From UMGS1851 sp900555605 (GTDB taxonomy: Bacteria; Bacillota; Clostridia; UBA1212; UBA1255): a stretch of 31,919 bases of DNA. The stretch spans positions 1 to 31,919 of the forward strand of contig CABROF010000017.1 in assembly GCA_902472555.1 (NCBI GenBank), given 5' to 3'. The notes beneath the pieces were generated by a model. The model had not been told where the DNA came from. It made no database searches and saw only the letters and a program-made list of their open reading frames with translations. Shown here one piece after another: positions 1 to 7,141 of this stretch (position 1 is its first letter; each line of letters opens with the position of its first letter). The translations under genes were made by a program, and so were the position numbers.

Positions 1-857
1 GTGCTTACCGGCGTTGTTTTTTTATTTTATGAGTGTAGGTGTCAAGTTGATCTTTGGAGGATCTATAGGCTTGACACCTAACTTTTTACCCAGGGAATCA
101 CCGTAAAGCATGAGGAACAGCTCTGCCGGCGATTTGTTGCTTAAGGAAGGCCTGCCATAAGAATTAATATGGCAAAACATCAAGTCCACTTTTTCCTGAT
201 TCAGTGGATTCATAGAAGTTCAGTTGCGAAAGAAAATCGTCAGAATAACTTTGCCGCCTTTATTGCCTTTCACAGTATCCATTTCCACCACAGGGCGCTC
301 GGGATTCTGTTGCAGATACGCTGTAAAATCTGCATATGTACGGTTTACTCGGCAGGCCTTGTCTATTAAAAGCGGAGGACCGGATTTTTTTCTGTCTTTT
401 CGTTGCACGGTTCGCTGTAAGTGAAAGAGGTTTGCAGAAAGATAATTGGCGTGCAGATATTTGTAGAGGGTTCTGTCACTGACCGGAATGATATCATTGT
501 TTGTGTGACAAATATGTCTGACTGACTGTCCCTTACAGTATGAATTACAATTTCCGCATATTTTACAGCTTTTATGGTGCTGATTGAAGCAAGTTGGACT
601 TTTGCATTTTTGCTTAATATTGCAATCATAACGCATGGTACAGACATTGCGGCTTTGTAATGTGGTTGTTTTTTTATACGAGATCAAGGTACGGTGCTTC
701 TGCACCTCTCTGCTGACAGTTGATTTGTTGATACCGCATCGTTCTGCTCTCTGCGCGTAGGTTAATTTTTCTTTTAACCCTTCCTGTATTGTCATTCTTA
801 TCTCTAAATCTAAATGCTTACTCATAGGAACAACCTCCTTTCAACGCCGGTAAGCAC
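1..857 (-). mobile_element. IS30-family insertion sequence, internally deleted and non-autonomous
   Basis: The element is bounded by perfect 16-bp terminal inverted repeats: GTGCTTACCGGCGTTG at 1-16 and its reverse complement at 842-857. Between them lies one transposase frame on the minus strand that matches the beginning and end of an IS30-type transposase but lacks the middle. At 857 bp it is shorter than a usual IS30-family element (about 1-1.2 kb). A direct target repeat cannot be assessed because the left end coincides with base 1 of the window. It could still be moved in trans by a full-length relative, since both ends are intact. Confidence 0.88.
22..825 (-). pseudogene. IS30-family transposase, catalytic middle deleted
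   Basis: Codons from 825 down to 223 encode the N-terminal helix-turn-helix region (MSKHLDLEIR start, INKSTVSREV motif), a cysteine-rich middle, and the first catalytic block around VVEMDTVKGNKGG. A TGA at 220-222 follows the residues FFRN. After two more codons the same frame resumes at 213 with the typical IS30 C-terminus (QEKVDLMFCHINSYGRPSLS to LTPTLIK). Compared with relatives of roughly 350-400 residues, about 120 residues holding the second Asp and the Glu of the DDE triad are missing. The ribosome binding site AAAGGAGG lies at 834-841, against the terminal repeat. The product cannot be catalytic. Confidence 0.87.
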
Positions 858-1138
858 AGCCAAAAGCCTACTATATTTTACGGAAAACCACAAAATAGAA
901 TTTGTAAAGTTATAAACGCAACACTTCTGTTGCTTTTACTTTTTCATATAACGTGCCGCAGGTTTAAAGCCCGTTTCTCTATGGTGTTTTGCTTCTATGG
1001 TGTGTTATAATTACCATCATTCATCAGAAGCACATGCGGCTTAAAAGCGCACCTGATGATGCCGGTGCTTTTTGTCCTGACCCGGCGGGTGAAAGGCGGC
1101 ATTGCCGGCCTGCGGAAAGATCTTGGAGCGTGCGGATT
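858..1138. other. Intergenic region between IS30 remnant and methyltransferase gene
   Basis: No gene is supported here. A small hairpin (GCAAC-ACTTCT-GTTGC followed by a T-rich run, about 921-947) could act as a weak terminator. The octamer CTATGGTG is repeated at about 979 and 994. TATAAT at 1006-1011 is a possible -10 for the downstream gene, but no convincing -35 is present at 16-18 bp. An upstream in-frame extension of the methyltransferase (from 989) exists but has no family similarity and no ribosome binding site. Confidence 0.45.
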
Positions 1139-1672
1139 ATGCAGTATACGGATACATACGAGTCGCCTATGGGGCGTATTACAATTGCCGGAGACGGTGA
1201 AAGCCTGACAGGTCTGTGGTTTGACGGACAGAAATATTATGCGGATACTTTGGGTCCGGCGCATGAAGAAACGGATCTGCCGGTGTTCAGGCAGACGAGA
1301 AAATGGCTGGATCTTTATTTTCACGGTGAAAATCCGGATTTTACACCTTCCCTGAAGCTGGCCGGTTCTCCTTTCCGCCTTATGGTGTGGGAAATTTTGA
1401 AGCAGATACCATACGGGACGGTTCTGACATACGGAGAGATTGCAGATATGATCGCCGAAAAGCAGGGCCTCAAAACAATGTCTGCCCAGGCAGTAGGCGG
1501 CGCGGTGGGGCACAATCCGATTTCCGTAATTGTACCATGTCACAGGGTTGTAGGGCGCGGCGGCAGTCTGACCGGATATGCCGGCGGTATTGATAAAAAG
1601 ATCCGTCTGCTCCGCATTGAGAACGTTGACTTAACAGGATTTTTTGTCCCGAAAAAAGGGACGGCGCTGTAA
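1139..1672 (+). CDS. ogt: Methylated-DNA--protein-cysteine S-methyltransferase
   Basis: This is a suicide DNA-repair protein that transfers the alkyl group from O6-alkylguanine in DNA to its own active-site cysteine. The 177-residue product carries the diagnostic PCHRVVGRGG active-site block (residues about 137-146) and the preceding VGGAVGHNPISVIV segment that forms the DNA-binding and active-site fold. Its length and domain order match Ogt/MGMT proteins of 160-180 residues. The ATG at 1139 is chosen because GGAG at 1125-1128 lies 10 bp upstream and family similarity begins here; the open frame runs back to 989 without a plausible start. It converges with a decayed gene, and a hairpin at 1658-1682 spans its stop codon. 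Confidence 0.92.
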   Translation: MQYTDTYESPMGRITIAGDGESLTGLWFDGQKYYADTLGPAHEETDLPVFRQTRKWLDLYFHGENPDFTPSLKLAGSPFRLMVWEILKQIPYGTVLTYGEIADMIAEKQGLKTMSAQAVGGAVGHNPISVIVPCHRVVGRGGSLTGYAGGIDKKIRLLRIENVDLTGFFVPKKGTAL

Positions 1673-2178
1673 CAGCCGTCCCATGTGATGAAGCTGTATG
1701 ATATTTTTGCACTGAAATCCTCCCTCCACCGGCGTACCGTAGCGGTCTGCCACGGACCTGTATTGTATCCGCTTCCCGGATCATTATCATAAAGCCAGTC
1801 GGCGCAGGCCAAAGCCAGACGGTGGAAGAGCGCGGCGTAGACACGTTTCGATACGCCGAAGGAGCCGTGATGCGCCATCTGCAGCACATCGCATTTTAAC
1901 TGGGTTCCATACAGCTCGAGAAGCCGCTGGCCCCCCTCTGTTCCCAGGTCTCCGCTGGCAATTACGATAAGCTTTCCCGTACTTGTTTTTAGAACATAAC
2001 ACATCATCTGTACGTGCGTATGGTTCGGCAGCTGATACAGCACGGTGCTTTCAGCAGGTACACCGCTATGCTGCGGAGGCACGGCGCTTCCTGTACCGCA
2101 ACCGCATCCGGAACTCAGCAGATAGACGGAAATCAGCAATAATCCCAGTTGCTTCAGCCGATTATAATTTATTTTCAT
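1540..2178 (-). pseudogene. MBL-fold (ComEC-like) hydrolase lipoprotein, internal deletion
   Basis: The 212-codon frame starts at 2178 with an AAAGGA ribosome binding site about 9 bp upstream and encodes a lipoprotein-type signal (LLLISVYLLSSGCGCG). The next block (HTHVQMMCYVLKTSTGKLIVI) resembles the first beta-strands of metallo-beta-lactamase-fold proteins. The sequence then jumps to the C-terminal half of the family (GDLGTEGGQRLLELYG, DVLQMAHHG, YNTGPWQTATVRRW). The HxHxDH metal-binding segment between these blocks is absent. At its 3' end the frame reads through the likely terminator into the ogt gene, so the original stop has also been lost. A non-functional, internally deleted gene is the simplest reading; the hydrolytic function of its ancestor is inferred from family only. 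Confidence 0.75.
1651..1682 (-). terminator. Hairpin terminator at convergent gene ends
   Basis: GGGACGGC (1658-1665) pairs with GCCGTCCC (1675-1682) around a short loop. Read on the minus strand, the stem is followed by CCC and a run of six T. It is positioned to end the minus-strand MBL-fold gene and overlaps the ogt stop codon. Confidence 0.7.
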
Positions 2179-2220
2179 AGCGCTAAATCCTTTCGGGACT
2201 GTAAATTTAAAAGATTTTTA

Positions 2221-2345
2221 AGAGGGGCTGTAGAAAAGCCTTCTTTTTTCAAAAATCTTCGCGGCAAAGTCATGGCAAATCGTGATTTTACCGGGATTTA
2301 TTATGTAAGGCTTTTTCTTTTGTTTGACTTTTTTACAGCCCCTCT
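2221..2345. repeat. MITE-like element, 125 bp
   Basis: The segment starts with AGAGGGGCTGTAGAAAAG (2221) and ends with the near-inverse CTTTTTTACAGCCCCTCT (ending 2345), giving about 17-18 bp terminal inverted repeats with one mismatch. Subterminal GAAAAGCCTT and AAGGCTTTTTC extend the symmetry. There is no coding capacity. GGGGCTGT-type ends are common among several transposon families, so the mobilizing transposase cannot be named. It lies between the starts of two decayed minus-strand genes and so may affect their promoters. Confidence 0.7.
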
Positions 2346-2364
2346 CGGAGGATTTCTGCTTTAT

Positions 2365-2566
2365 TCAGAATGCTGTTTTCTTTTTCAGAATCCATCCTGC
2401 TAAAACGGATAAAACCAGCATTGCGCTGCACAGAAATGCCGTGTCACCTATTTCCGTATTTTGAATAGGCGGCTGCGGATGGGGAGGCTCCTTCGCTGCA
2501 GGCACATAGCAGCAAGAGAAGTCCCGTGAGCAGACAAAATAGGATCGCAATGTTTTTTTTCTTCAT
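2365..2566 (-). pseudogene. Small secreted protein with cell-wall-anchor-like tail, frameshifted
   Basis: The ATG at 2566 (GAAAGGA upstream) opens a strong signal peptide, MKKKNIAILFCLLTG followed by LLLLLCAC, then stops after about 40 codons. A second frame continues with proline-rich spacer KEPPHPQPPIQ, then NTEIGDTAF, a hydrophobic helix (CSAMLVLSVLAGWIL) and the charged end KKKTAF. This is the layout of a sortase-type C-terminal sorting signal, although no perfect LPXTG is visible. The two halves are in different frames, so the gene needs a one-base correction to make a signal-peptide-plus-anchor protein of about 65 residues. An internal deletion is the likely cause because almost no ectodomain remains. 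Confidence 0.55.
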
Positions 2567-2849
2567 AAGAACATCCATCCTTTCAGAAATTTTCGCATGA
2601 AAGATTTTATTTTTCATACGAATTTACTTTTTCTTTTCAACCCGGAGGGATATAATCATTGAGGATGATGAAAATCATCCTTTTTAATTGCGAAAATGGC
2701 TGTCAAATGTCAAGAGCGGGTTTAGAGCTACCAAAAAATTTTTTAATTTCTTTGAAAAACAGTTCCGTTTTGCCCCCTTGTTTTCTCCTATTAGTAGAGG
2801 GAGTAATGATAAGCCATAAATAGATTACATAAGCGAGGAGGTGTTAGAA
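2567..2849. other. Intergenic boundary of the decayed mobile element
   Basis: No gene is supported. An imperfect inverted repeat (TTTCGCATGAAA and TTTTCATACGAA, about 2590-2622) is present, and a clean intrinsic terminator lies at 2662-2685. TATAAT at 2651-2656 sits immediately upstream of that terminator, with only a T-rich -35-like run. The left end of the mobile element probably lies in this interval, but no attachment-site core can be defined from one copy. Confidence 0.45.
2662..2685 (+). terminator. Intrinsic terminator
   Basis: AGGATGAT (2662-2669), loop GAAA, and ATCATCCT (2674-2681) form an 8-bp perfect stem followed by TTTTT. It is readable on the plus strand and insulates the recombinase relic from upstream transcription. 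Confidence 0.72.
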
Positions 2850-4180
2850 TTGTCAAGAATACAAGCAAAATCAAGGGTTACAGCCCTCTACGAAAGGTTG
2901 TCGAGAGACGATGACCTTGTAGGCGAGTCAAACTCAATAACCAATCAGAAGAAATACTTGGAGGACTATGCTCATAAGAACGGCTTTACAAATATCCGTC
3001 ATTTTACGGACGATGGCTATTCGGACGTTAGCTTCAATCGCCCGGGCGTTCAGTCCCTGATAGCCGAGGTTGAAGCTGGGAACATCGGTACAATTATCGT
3101 AAAGGATATGAGCCGTTTTGGGCGTAACTATCTGCAAGTCGGATTTTACACGGAAGTTGTTTTTCCACAGAAAGATGTGCGTTTTATCGCTGTCAACAAC
3201 TGTATTGACAGCACTAACGCCTCTGACAACGACTTTGCCCCTTTCCTCAATATATAATGAACGAATGGTATGCAAAGGACACGAGCAACAAGATTAAAGC
3301 GATATTTGAAGCTCGAATGAAAGACGGCAAACGCTGTTCTGGCAGTATCCCCTATGGCTATAACAGGCTTCCCGGCGATAAGCAGACGCTTGTGGTAGAC
3401 CCTGTTGCCGCCGAAGTGGTAAAGCGTATCTTCCTGCTTGCAAACGATGGGAAAAGCCCACGGGCAATAGCTGAGTTACTCACCGAAGAAAAGATATTGA
3501 TCCCCGCCGCATACGCAAAGGAGTACCACAAGGAGTAGTCCAGAGGGAATCATTACGCCGACCCATACTTTTGGTCTGTATCAACCATAAGAAAGATACT
3601 GGACAGGCAGGAATATCTCGGTCACACCATTCTGCATAAATCTGTGGGAACAAACTTTAAGCTCCACAAGAGAAAGGAAACTGGCGAAGAAGAACAGTAT
3701 GTTTTTCCGAATACGCACGAGCCTATTATCCCGCAGGAGCTTTCGGACAGCGTTCAGCGCACAAGGAAGCGGGTAGAACGAGCCGCACCGTGGGGCAGTC
3801 ATTACCACCGATTAAGCGGTTATCTCTACTGTGCCGACTGCGGCAGGAGAATGACACTGCAAACCCATTACAGCAGAAAGGACGGCTCTGTTGAGTATGC
3901 TTTCCGCTGCGGCGGATATGCAAATAGAGGGAATTCCTGTACCGCATACGGTATCAGTGCAAACACCGTAGAAGCCTTGATTTTATCTACCGTTCAAAGG
4001 CTCTCCCGCCTTGTGCTGAAAGATGAAAAGGCTTTTGCCTCTGAGCTTCAAAGGCTGTAGCTTGAAAAGCAGCGAGAGAAGCCGCAGCAGGCGGAGGACG
4101 GTATGAAGTGGGCGCAGATGATGAACAACCTTCGCAGCCGAGCCGCAGAGGTGGTTTACAGCGAATTGATTTACAACTGA
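2850..4180 (+). pseudogene. Tn4451/TndX-type large serine recombinase, broken in three places
   Basis: The N-terminal resolvase domain is clear: YERLSRDDD with the catalytic serine, and VKDMSRFGRNYLQVGFY. It is followed by the recombinase domain (MNEWYAKDTSNKIKA, SGSIPYGYNRLPGDKQ, DPYFWSVSTIRKILDRQEYL) and the zinc-ribbon segment (LYCADCGRRM ... RCGGYANRGNSC). TTG at 2850 is preferred because AGGAGGTG at 2836-2843 is well spaced from it; a GTG at 2841 overlaps the binding site. A frameshift falls at about 3255 (FAPFLNI then MNEWYAKD). In-frame TAG codons occur at 3536-3538 and 4058-4060. The C-terminal 150-200 residues of relatives are gone. The enzyme would have mediated integration and excision of the element; it is inactive unless both ambers and the frameshift are bypassed. 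Confidence 0.88.
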
Positions 4181-4192
4181 TACCAACTACAC

Positions 4193-4231
4193 ACGAAAAG
4201 CCGCTATCATCTGATGGCGGCTTTTTCTCGT
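4193..4231 (+). terminator. Intrinsic terminator after the recombinase relic
   Basis: ACGAAAAGCCGC and the inverse GGCGGCTTTTTCTCGT flank a short loop. The stem ends in a T-rich stretch on the plus strand and its outer arms are also complementary, so it may work in both directions. It separates the recombinase relic from the toxin-antitoxin operon. Confidence 0.65.
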
Positions 4232-4299
4232 GAACTGGGGTTCAAGAGGTCATAGAGACAGCAGAAGAAACACACTCATAAAATTTCGTGAATTTTTGA

Positions 4300-4336
4300 A
4301 TATTGTATTGCAATTAGCCATACAATATGGCATAAT
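4300..4336 (+). promoter_or_regulatory. Promoter with palindromic operator of the RelBE-type operon
   Basis: A perfect 9-bp inverted repeat, ATATTGTAT (4300-4308) and ATACAATAT (4320-4328), is centred upstream of the antitoxin. A promoter-like pair TTGCAA (4308-4313) and CATAAT (4331-4336) has a 17-bp spacer, so the repeat overlaps the promoter. This is the arrangement expected for autoregulation by an antitoxin or toxin-antitoxin complex. The repressor role is inferred from the family. Confidence 0.65.
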
Positions 4337-4362
4337 CAAAAGCAGAAAGGCAGGTGCTTATT

Positions 4363-4659
4363 ATGGCAACAAAAAGCGCAAATGTAACGGCGCGTGTACA
4401 GCCTGAAATCAAAAGGCAAGCGGAGGCGGTTTTGGATAGGATTGGATTGCCAGTTTCCGTTCTGATTGATACCTTGTACAGACAAATTATTATGACGGGC
4501 AGCGTTCCGTTTTCCCTCTCCATACCGAAGCTGCCGACAAGAGATAGCCTGACTGACGCACAGTTTAACGCAATGATGGAAAAGGGATATAATCAGGCGA
4601 AGTCTGGCGAGGGTCTGCCCATTGACGAAGCCTTTGCCAAAATCCGAGAGGGTATTTGA
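4363..4659 (+). CDS. RelB/DinJ-family antitoxin
   Basis: The product has 98 residues. Its N-terminus (KSANVTARVQPEIKRQAEAV ... LPVSVLIDTLYRQI) matches the ribbon-helix-helix DNA-binding segment of RelB/DinJ antitoxins, and its acidic C-terminus (LPIDEAFAKIREGI) is the part expected to wrap the toxin. The ATG at 4363 has AAAGGCAGG upstream; a start nine bases earlier has poorer spacing. The stop codon lies 2 bp before the toxin ATG, so the two are translated as a pair. The operator in front suggests autorepression. Both genes are intact although the surrounding mobile element is decayed, as expected if loss of the antitoxin is selected against. Confidence 0.85.
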   Translation: MATKSANVTARVQPEIKRQAEAVLDRIGLPVSVLIDTLYRQIIMTGSVPFSLSIPKLPTRDSLTDAQFNAMMEKGYNQAKSGEGLPIDEAFAKIREGI

Positions 4660-4661
4660 TT

Positions 4662-5000
4662 ATGCGGTATGAGGTGAAATTGACCGCACAGGCAATCGGG
4701 CAGATTGAAGAAACGGTGCAATATATTTCTAAAACTTTGTTAGCGCCGGAAACCGCACGAAAATGGTCGGATGCTCTGCAAAATGAAATCGAAAATCTGG
4801 ATTCTATGCCATCGAGATACCCTCTTGCAGATGAGGAACCGTGGCGCACAAAAGGAATCCGTAAAATGCCTGTTAAGAATTTTCTTGTTTATTATCTGAT
4901 TGACGAGGAAAAGAAAACTGTGTGGATCACGGCAGTAATATATGGACGAAGAGATCAGATTGCGGCACTGTTAGATATGTCACTGAATGGCATAGTGTGA
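4662..5000 (+). CDS. RelE/ParE-family toxin
   Basis: The 112-residue protein begins MRYEVKLTAQAIGQIEETV and has the usual RelE/ParE pattern: an N-terminal strand and two helices with a periodic Ala/Ile face, then strands containing IRKMPVKNFLVYYLIDEE and VWITAVIYGRRDQ. The ATG at 4662 is preferred; an overlapping TTG at 4656 would only add two residues. Family members are either ribosome-dependent mRNA nucleases or gyrase inhibitors, and the sequence alone does not decide which. It is paired with the RelB-type antitoxin directly upstream and shares its promoter. Confidence 0.83.
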   Translation: MRYEVKLTAQAIGQIEETVQYISKTLLAPETARKWSDALQNEIENLDSMPSRYPLADEEPWRTKGIRKMPVKNFLVYYLIDEEKKTVWITAVIYGRRDQIAALLDMSLNGIV

Positions 5001-5029
5001 TAAATCGTGAGTTATGAAGGAGAGCCACA

Positions 5030-5545
5030 ATGAAATACTTGATAGATTTCATAGCATTAGTTTTATTATACGCTTTCGTTTTTTTTAGAAAGTGGAAATC
5101 TAAAGGCAAGGATATACTGTTCATCAATACGTTGATGTATGTATATCTATCTTTTGTGCTTTACTTTACCCTCATGCCTGTCATAACAGCTCTGCCGTTC
5201 ATTCTGAACCATCCATACAGCCCTATGAATATGGTTCCGTTCGTAGATGTATTAACAGGCCGTGGGGATTTTATTAGGCAGGTTTTATTGAATGTCATTA
5301 TGCTGGTACCATTCGGTTTTCTGTTTCCTATGACACGAACCCCAGCCGCTGGATTTGGTAGAACTGTATTTTGCTGCTTTCTAATGAGTTTGGGTATTGA
5401 ACTATTACAACCGCTTATTAACGGTTTTCGTTCTGCTGACATCACGGATTTAATTACGAATACAATCGGCGGAATGGTTGGTTATGTTCTTTATATTGCT
5501 TTCAGACCGATTACATCATGGGTTTTAGCTCGCCTTAGAAAATAA
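5030..5545 (+). CDS. VanZ-family membrane protein
   Basis: The 171-residue product has four to five hydrophobic segments. It shows the VanZ-family pattern: a first TM near residues 4-19, an exposed loop with NMVPFVDV, the block LLNVIMLVPFGFLFPM, then GIELLQPLINGFRSADITDLITNTIGG and a final TM. VanZ of Tn1546 gives low-level teicoplanin resistance, but most VanZ-like proteins have no tested function, and this stand-alone copy has no van cluster nearby. A strong ribosome binding site (GAAGGAG) precedes the ATG. It is probably a passenger gene of the decayed mobile element, 29 bp behind the toxin gene and possibly co-transcribed with it. Confidence 0.85.
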   Translation: MKYLIDFIALVLLYAFVFFRKWKSKGKDILFINTLMYVYLSFVLYFTLMPVITALPFILNHPYSPMNMVPFVDVLTGRGDFIRQVLLNVIMLVPFGFLFPMTRTPAAGFGRTVFCCFLMSLGIELLQPLINGFRSADITDLITNTIGGMVGYVLYIAFRPITSWVLARLRK

Positions 5546-5590
5546 AAAATCTTCAGTTTGTCGGAAAGCTACCAAATTTTCATACATAGC

Positions 5591-5622
5591 ACTCAAGTGT
5601 AAAAACTTGGGTGTTATTTTTT
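5591..5622 (+). terminator. Intrinsic terminator after VanZ-like gene
   Basis: ACTCAAGT (5591-5598) pairs with ACTTGGGT (5605-5612, one G-T pair) and is followed by GTTATTTTTTG. It ends the relBE-vanZ transcription unit. Confidence 0.6.
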
Positions 5623-5647
5623 GTCCCCAAACGCTGCAAAACGGCGT

Positions 5648-5760
5648 ATGAGTACAACTGAATACGAATACATAGCCCTTGCTTTGGGAGGCGGTTACAC
5701 AGCAGAAAATGTCTGAAAATTGCCCCGGGAATTTACAAAAGCGAGGGCTATTTTTATTTT
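5648..5760 (+). promoter_or_regulatory. Possible leader peptide with attenuator-like hairpin
   Basis: A 22-codon frame (ATG 5648, TGA 5714-5716, starting MSTTEYEYIALALGGG) overlaps the left arm of a long-range hairpin: ATAGCCCTTGCTTT at 5672-5685 against AAAGCGAGGGCTAT at 5738-5751, 13 of 14 complementary, then TTTTATTTT. A short peptide embedded in a terminator-like structure 30 bp before the replication-type ATPase gene looks like a transcription attenuator. The peptide has no good ribosome binding site, so the role is tentative. Confidence 0.4.
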
Positions 5761-5787
5761 CCCGGCGGTAACGGAAAGGAGAACAAA

Positions 5788-6275
5788 ATGGAAAACGCAA
5801 ATCAGGCGAACAATGCCCGTCTTGAGCTTATCAGGGCAAGTGAAATCGAACCGAGAGAAATTGAATGGCTGTGGTATCCGTTCATTCCCTATGGCAAGGT
5901 TACGCTTGTGCAGGGTGACCCCGGCGATGGGAAAAGTATCTTTATGCTGACAATCGCCGCCCTGGCTGCCAATGAAATCCGCTGGTTGAAGCGATGTAAG
6001 GACGAGACGCTCCGAGGTACGGTCAAGGAGGTAATCAATCAGGTTTCCCACTCGAAAAAGTGGAAGAACACCGTCCCTCTTCTTAATGAAAACGGACAGC
6101 AGGTTATCGGCAAATATGGGAGGTCTGCGTTCCAAAAATCCTATTCTGTCCTCCAAGACAGGCTTTTTGAGCATATGAGGTCGGCAGGCTTTACGGGCTT
6201 TGAGCGTGGCGTATTGGGAAGTACAGCGGAGAATTTGAGCAGCCTTGACATCAGATTGAAAAGGATAAAGAGCGG
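5788..6275 (+). pseudogene. Chimera of RepA-like AAA ATPase start and Pre/Mob-type relaxase tail
   Basis: The first about 60 residues (IEWLWYPFIPYGKVTLVQ then GDPGDGKS, a Walker A) are the start of a RecA/RepA-like ATPase found on Firmicutes plasmids and integrative elements. The frame then passes without a stop into a segment typical of the C-terminal part of Pre/MobV-type relaxases (VSHSKKWKNTVPLL, GKYGRSAFQKSYSVLQDRLF, GFERGVLGSTAENLSSLD). A one-base slip after SSLD breaks the frame: the neighbouring frame continues as QIEKDKER, the expected relaxase sequence, before similarity ends at about 6275. A deletion of at least 1-2 kb has therefore fused the two genes, removing Walker B of one and the relaxase domain of the other. 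The start has a good AAAGGAG site. Confidence 0.7.
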
Positions 6276-6958
6276 TTTTCTCAAACCCGGCAGGCGCTTG
6301 CTATTTTACCGGGCAGGTCCCGGCGTTTCAGCGCTTTGCGCTGCGGGAGGATGAATCCTGTGACCTGCTGGTTTTCTCCTTTCGGTGCGGATCTCCTCTG
6401 ATCGCATTTTTCCGGGAAGCGCTGCTGAAGCCTGCCTGCATTTTACCTGCACTCCGCTATGTGCTCCGCCTGCAGCAGACGGCTGGGTCTGAAGGAACGG
6501 AAAAGGTCTTCAGTTCCCGGCAGGAGCTGCCGGCGGCGCCTGCGCATTTCGTTGAAAGCAGCATCTCCTTTTTGCTGCACACCCTTTTATATATGCTGGC
6601 CGAATGTAAAAACGGCGGGACGCCTGCCTCTAAGCAGCTGCGGGAGGTGGTGGGCAAGGTCCAGATTTATATCCGGCATAATCTTTATCGTAATATCACG
6701 CTGGACGAGCTTGCTGCGCAGTTTCATTTCAGCAAAAGCCATCTTTCCCATTCCTTTAAGGAGGTAACGGGCTGCAGCATATTGCGGTATCTTGCGGATC
6801 TGAAGATTGCTTTGGCCAAGGAGCTTCTGCTCAAGCATGGTATGCGTGTCACGGAGACCGCAGAAGCGCTGCATTATTCGGGTATTCATTCGTTTTCCCG
6901 GAAATTTAAGAAGGAGACAGGTATGTCTCCGATGGAATTTATCAAACAAAACAAATGA
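6275..6958 (+). pseudogene. AraC-family regulator, 5'-truncated by the mobile-element boundary
   Basis: The frame is open from 6269 and reads, from about 6278, FSNPAGACYFTGQVPAFQRFALREDESCDLL in part, which resembles the end of an AraC-type cupin sensor domain. An intact two-helix-turn-helix DNA-binding domain follows from about codon 120 (VGKVQIYIRHNLYRNITLDE, FSKSHLSHSFKEVTG, GIHSFSRKFKKETGMSPMEF). The natural N-terminus, about 50-90 residues, is missing and replaced by relaxase debris. An internal ATG at 6461 could produce a 165-residue DNA-binding protein, but no ribosome binding site is obvious. It lies directly before the exporter operon and may once have controlled it. Confidence 0.75.
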
Positions 6959-7033
6959 CAAGGCAATCTGCCGTTCTGTTAAGAATAGATGCGCATTGCC
7001 GGACGCTATCTGGATGAAAAAGGAATTGCAAAA

Positions 7034-7062
7034 TTGAAATGCTAAGAAATTCATGTTATAAT
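7034..7062 (+). promoter_or_regulatory. Sigma-A-type promoter of the ABC exporter operon
   Basis: TTGAAA (7034-7039) and TATAAT (7057-7062) are separated by exactly 17 bp, a near-consensus housekeeping promoter. The predicted start lies about 70 bp before the first permease gene, and no other promoter of this quality is seen in the region. Confidence 0.8.
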
Positions 7063-7141
7063 TCACATCATGGACTAACGATTACGGAACCCTCCGACCT
7101 ATAATTGTTTATTCGGAATCAAACAGGAAAAGGATGCGGCA

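Noticed and set aside
989..1138. N-terminal extension of the methyltransferase to 989
   Set aside because: No ribosome binding site and no family similarity upstream of 1139; the sequence is probably untranslated leader.
2841..2849. GTG 2841 as recombinase start
   Set aside because: It overlaps the AGGAGGTG ribosome binding site, which is correctly spaced for TTG 2850 instead.
5030..5545. Glycopeptide-resistance cluster around VanZ
   Set aside because: No vanHAX, vanR or vanS genes are present; the gene is a single VanZ-like passenger.
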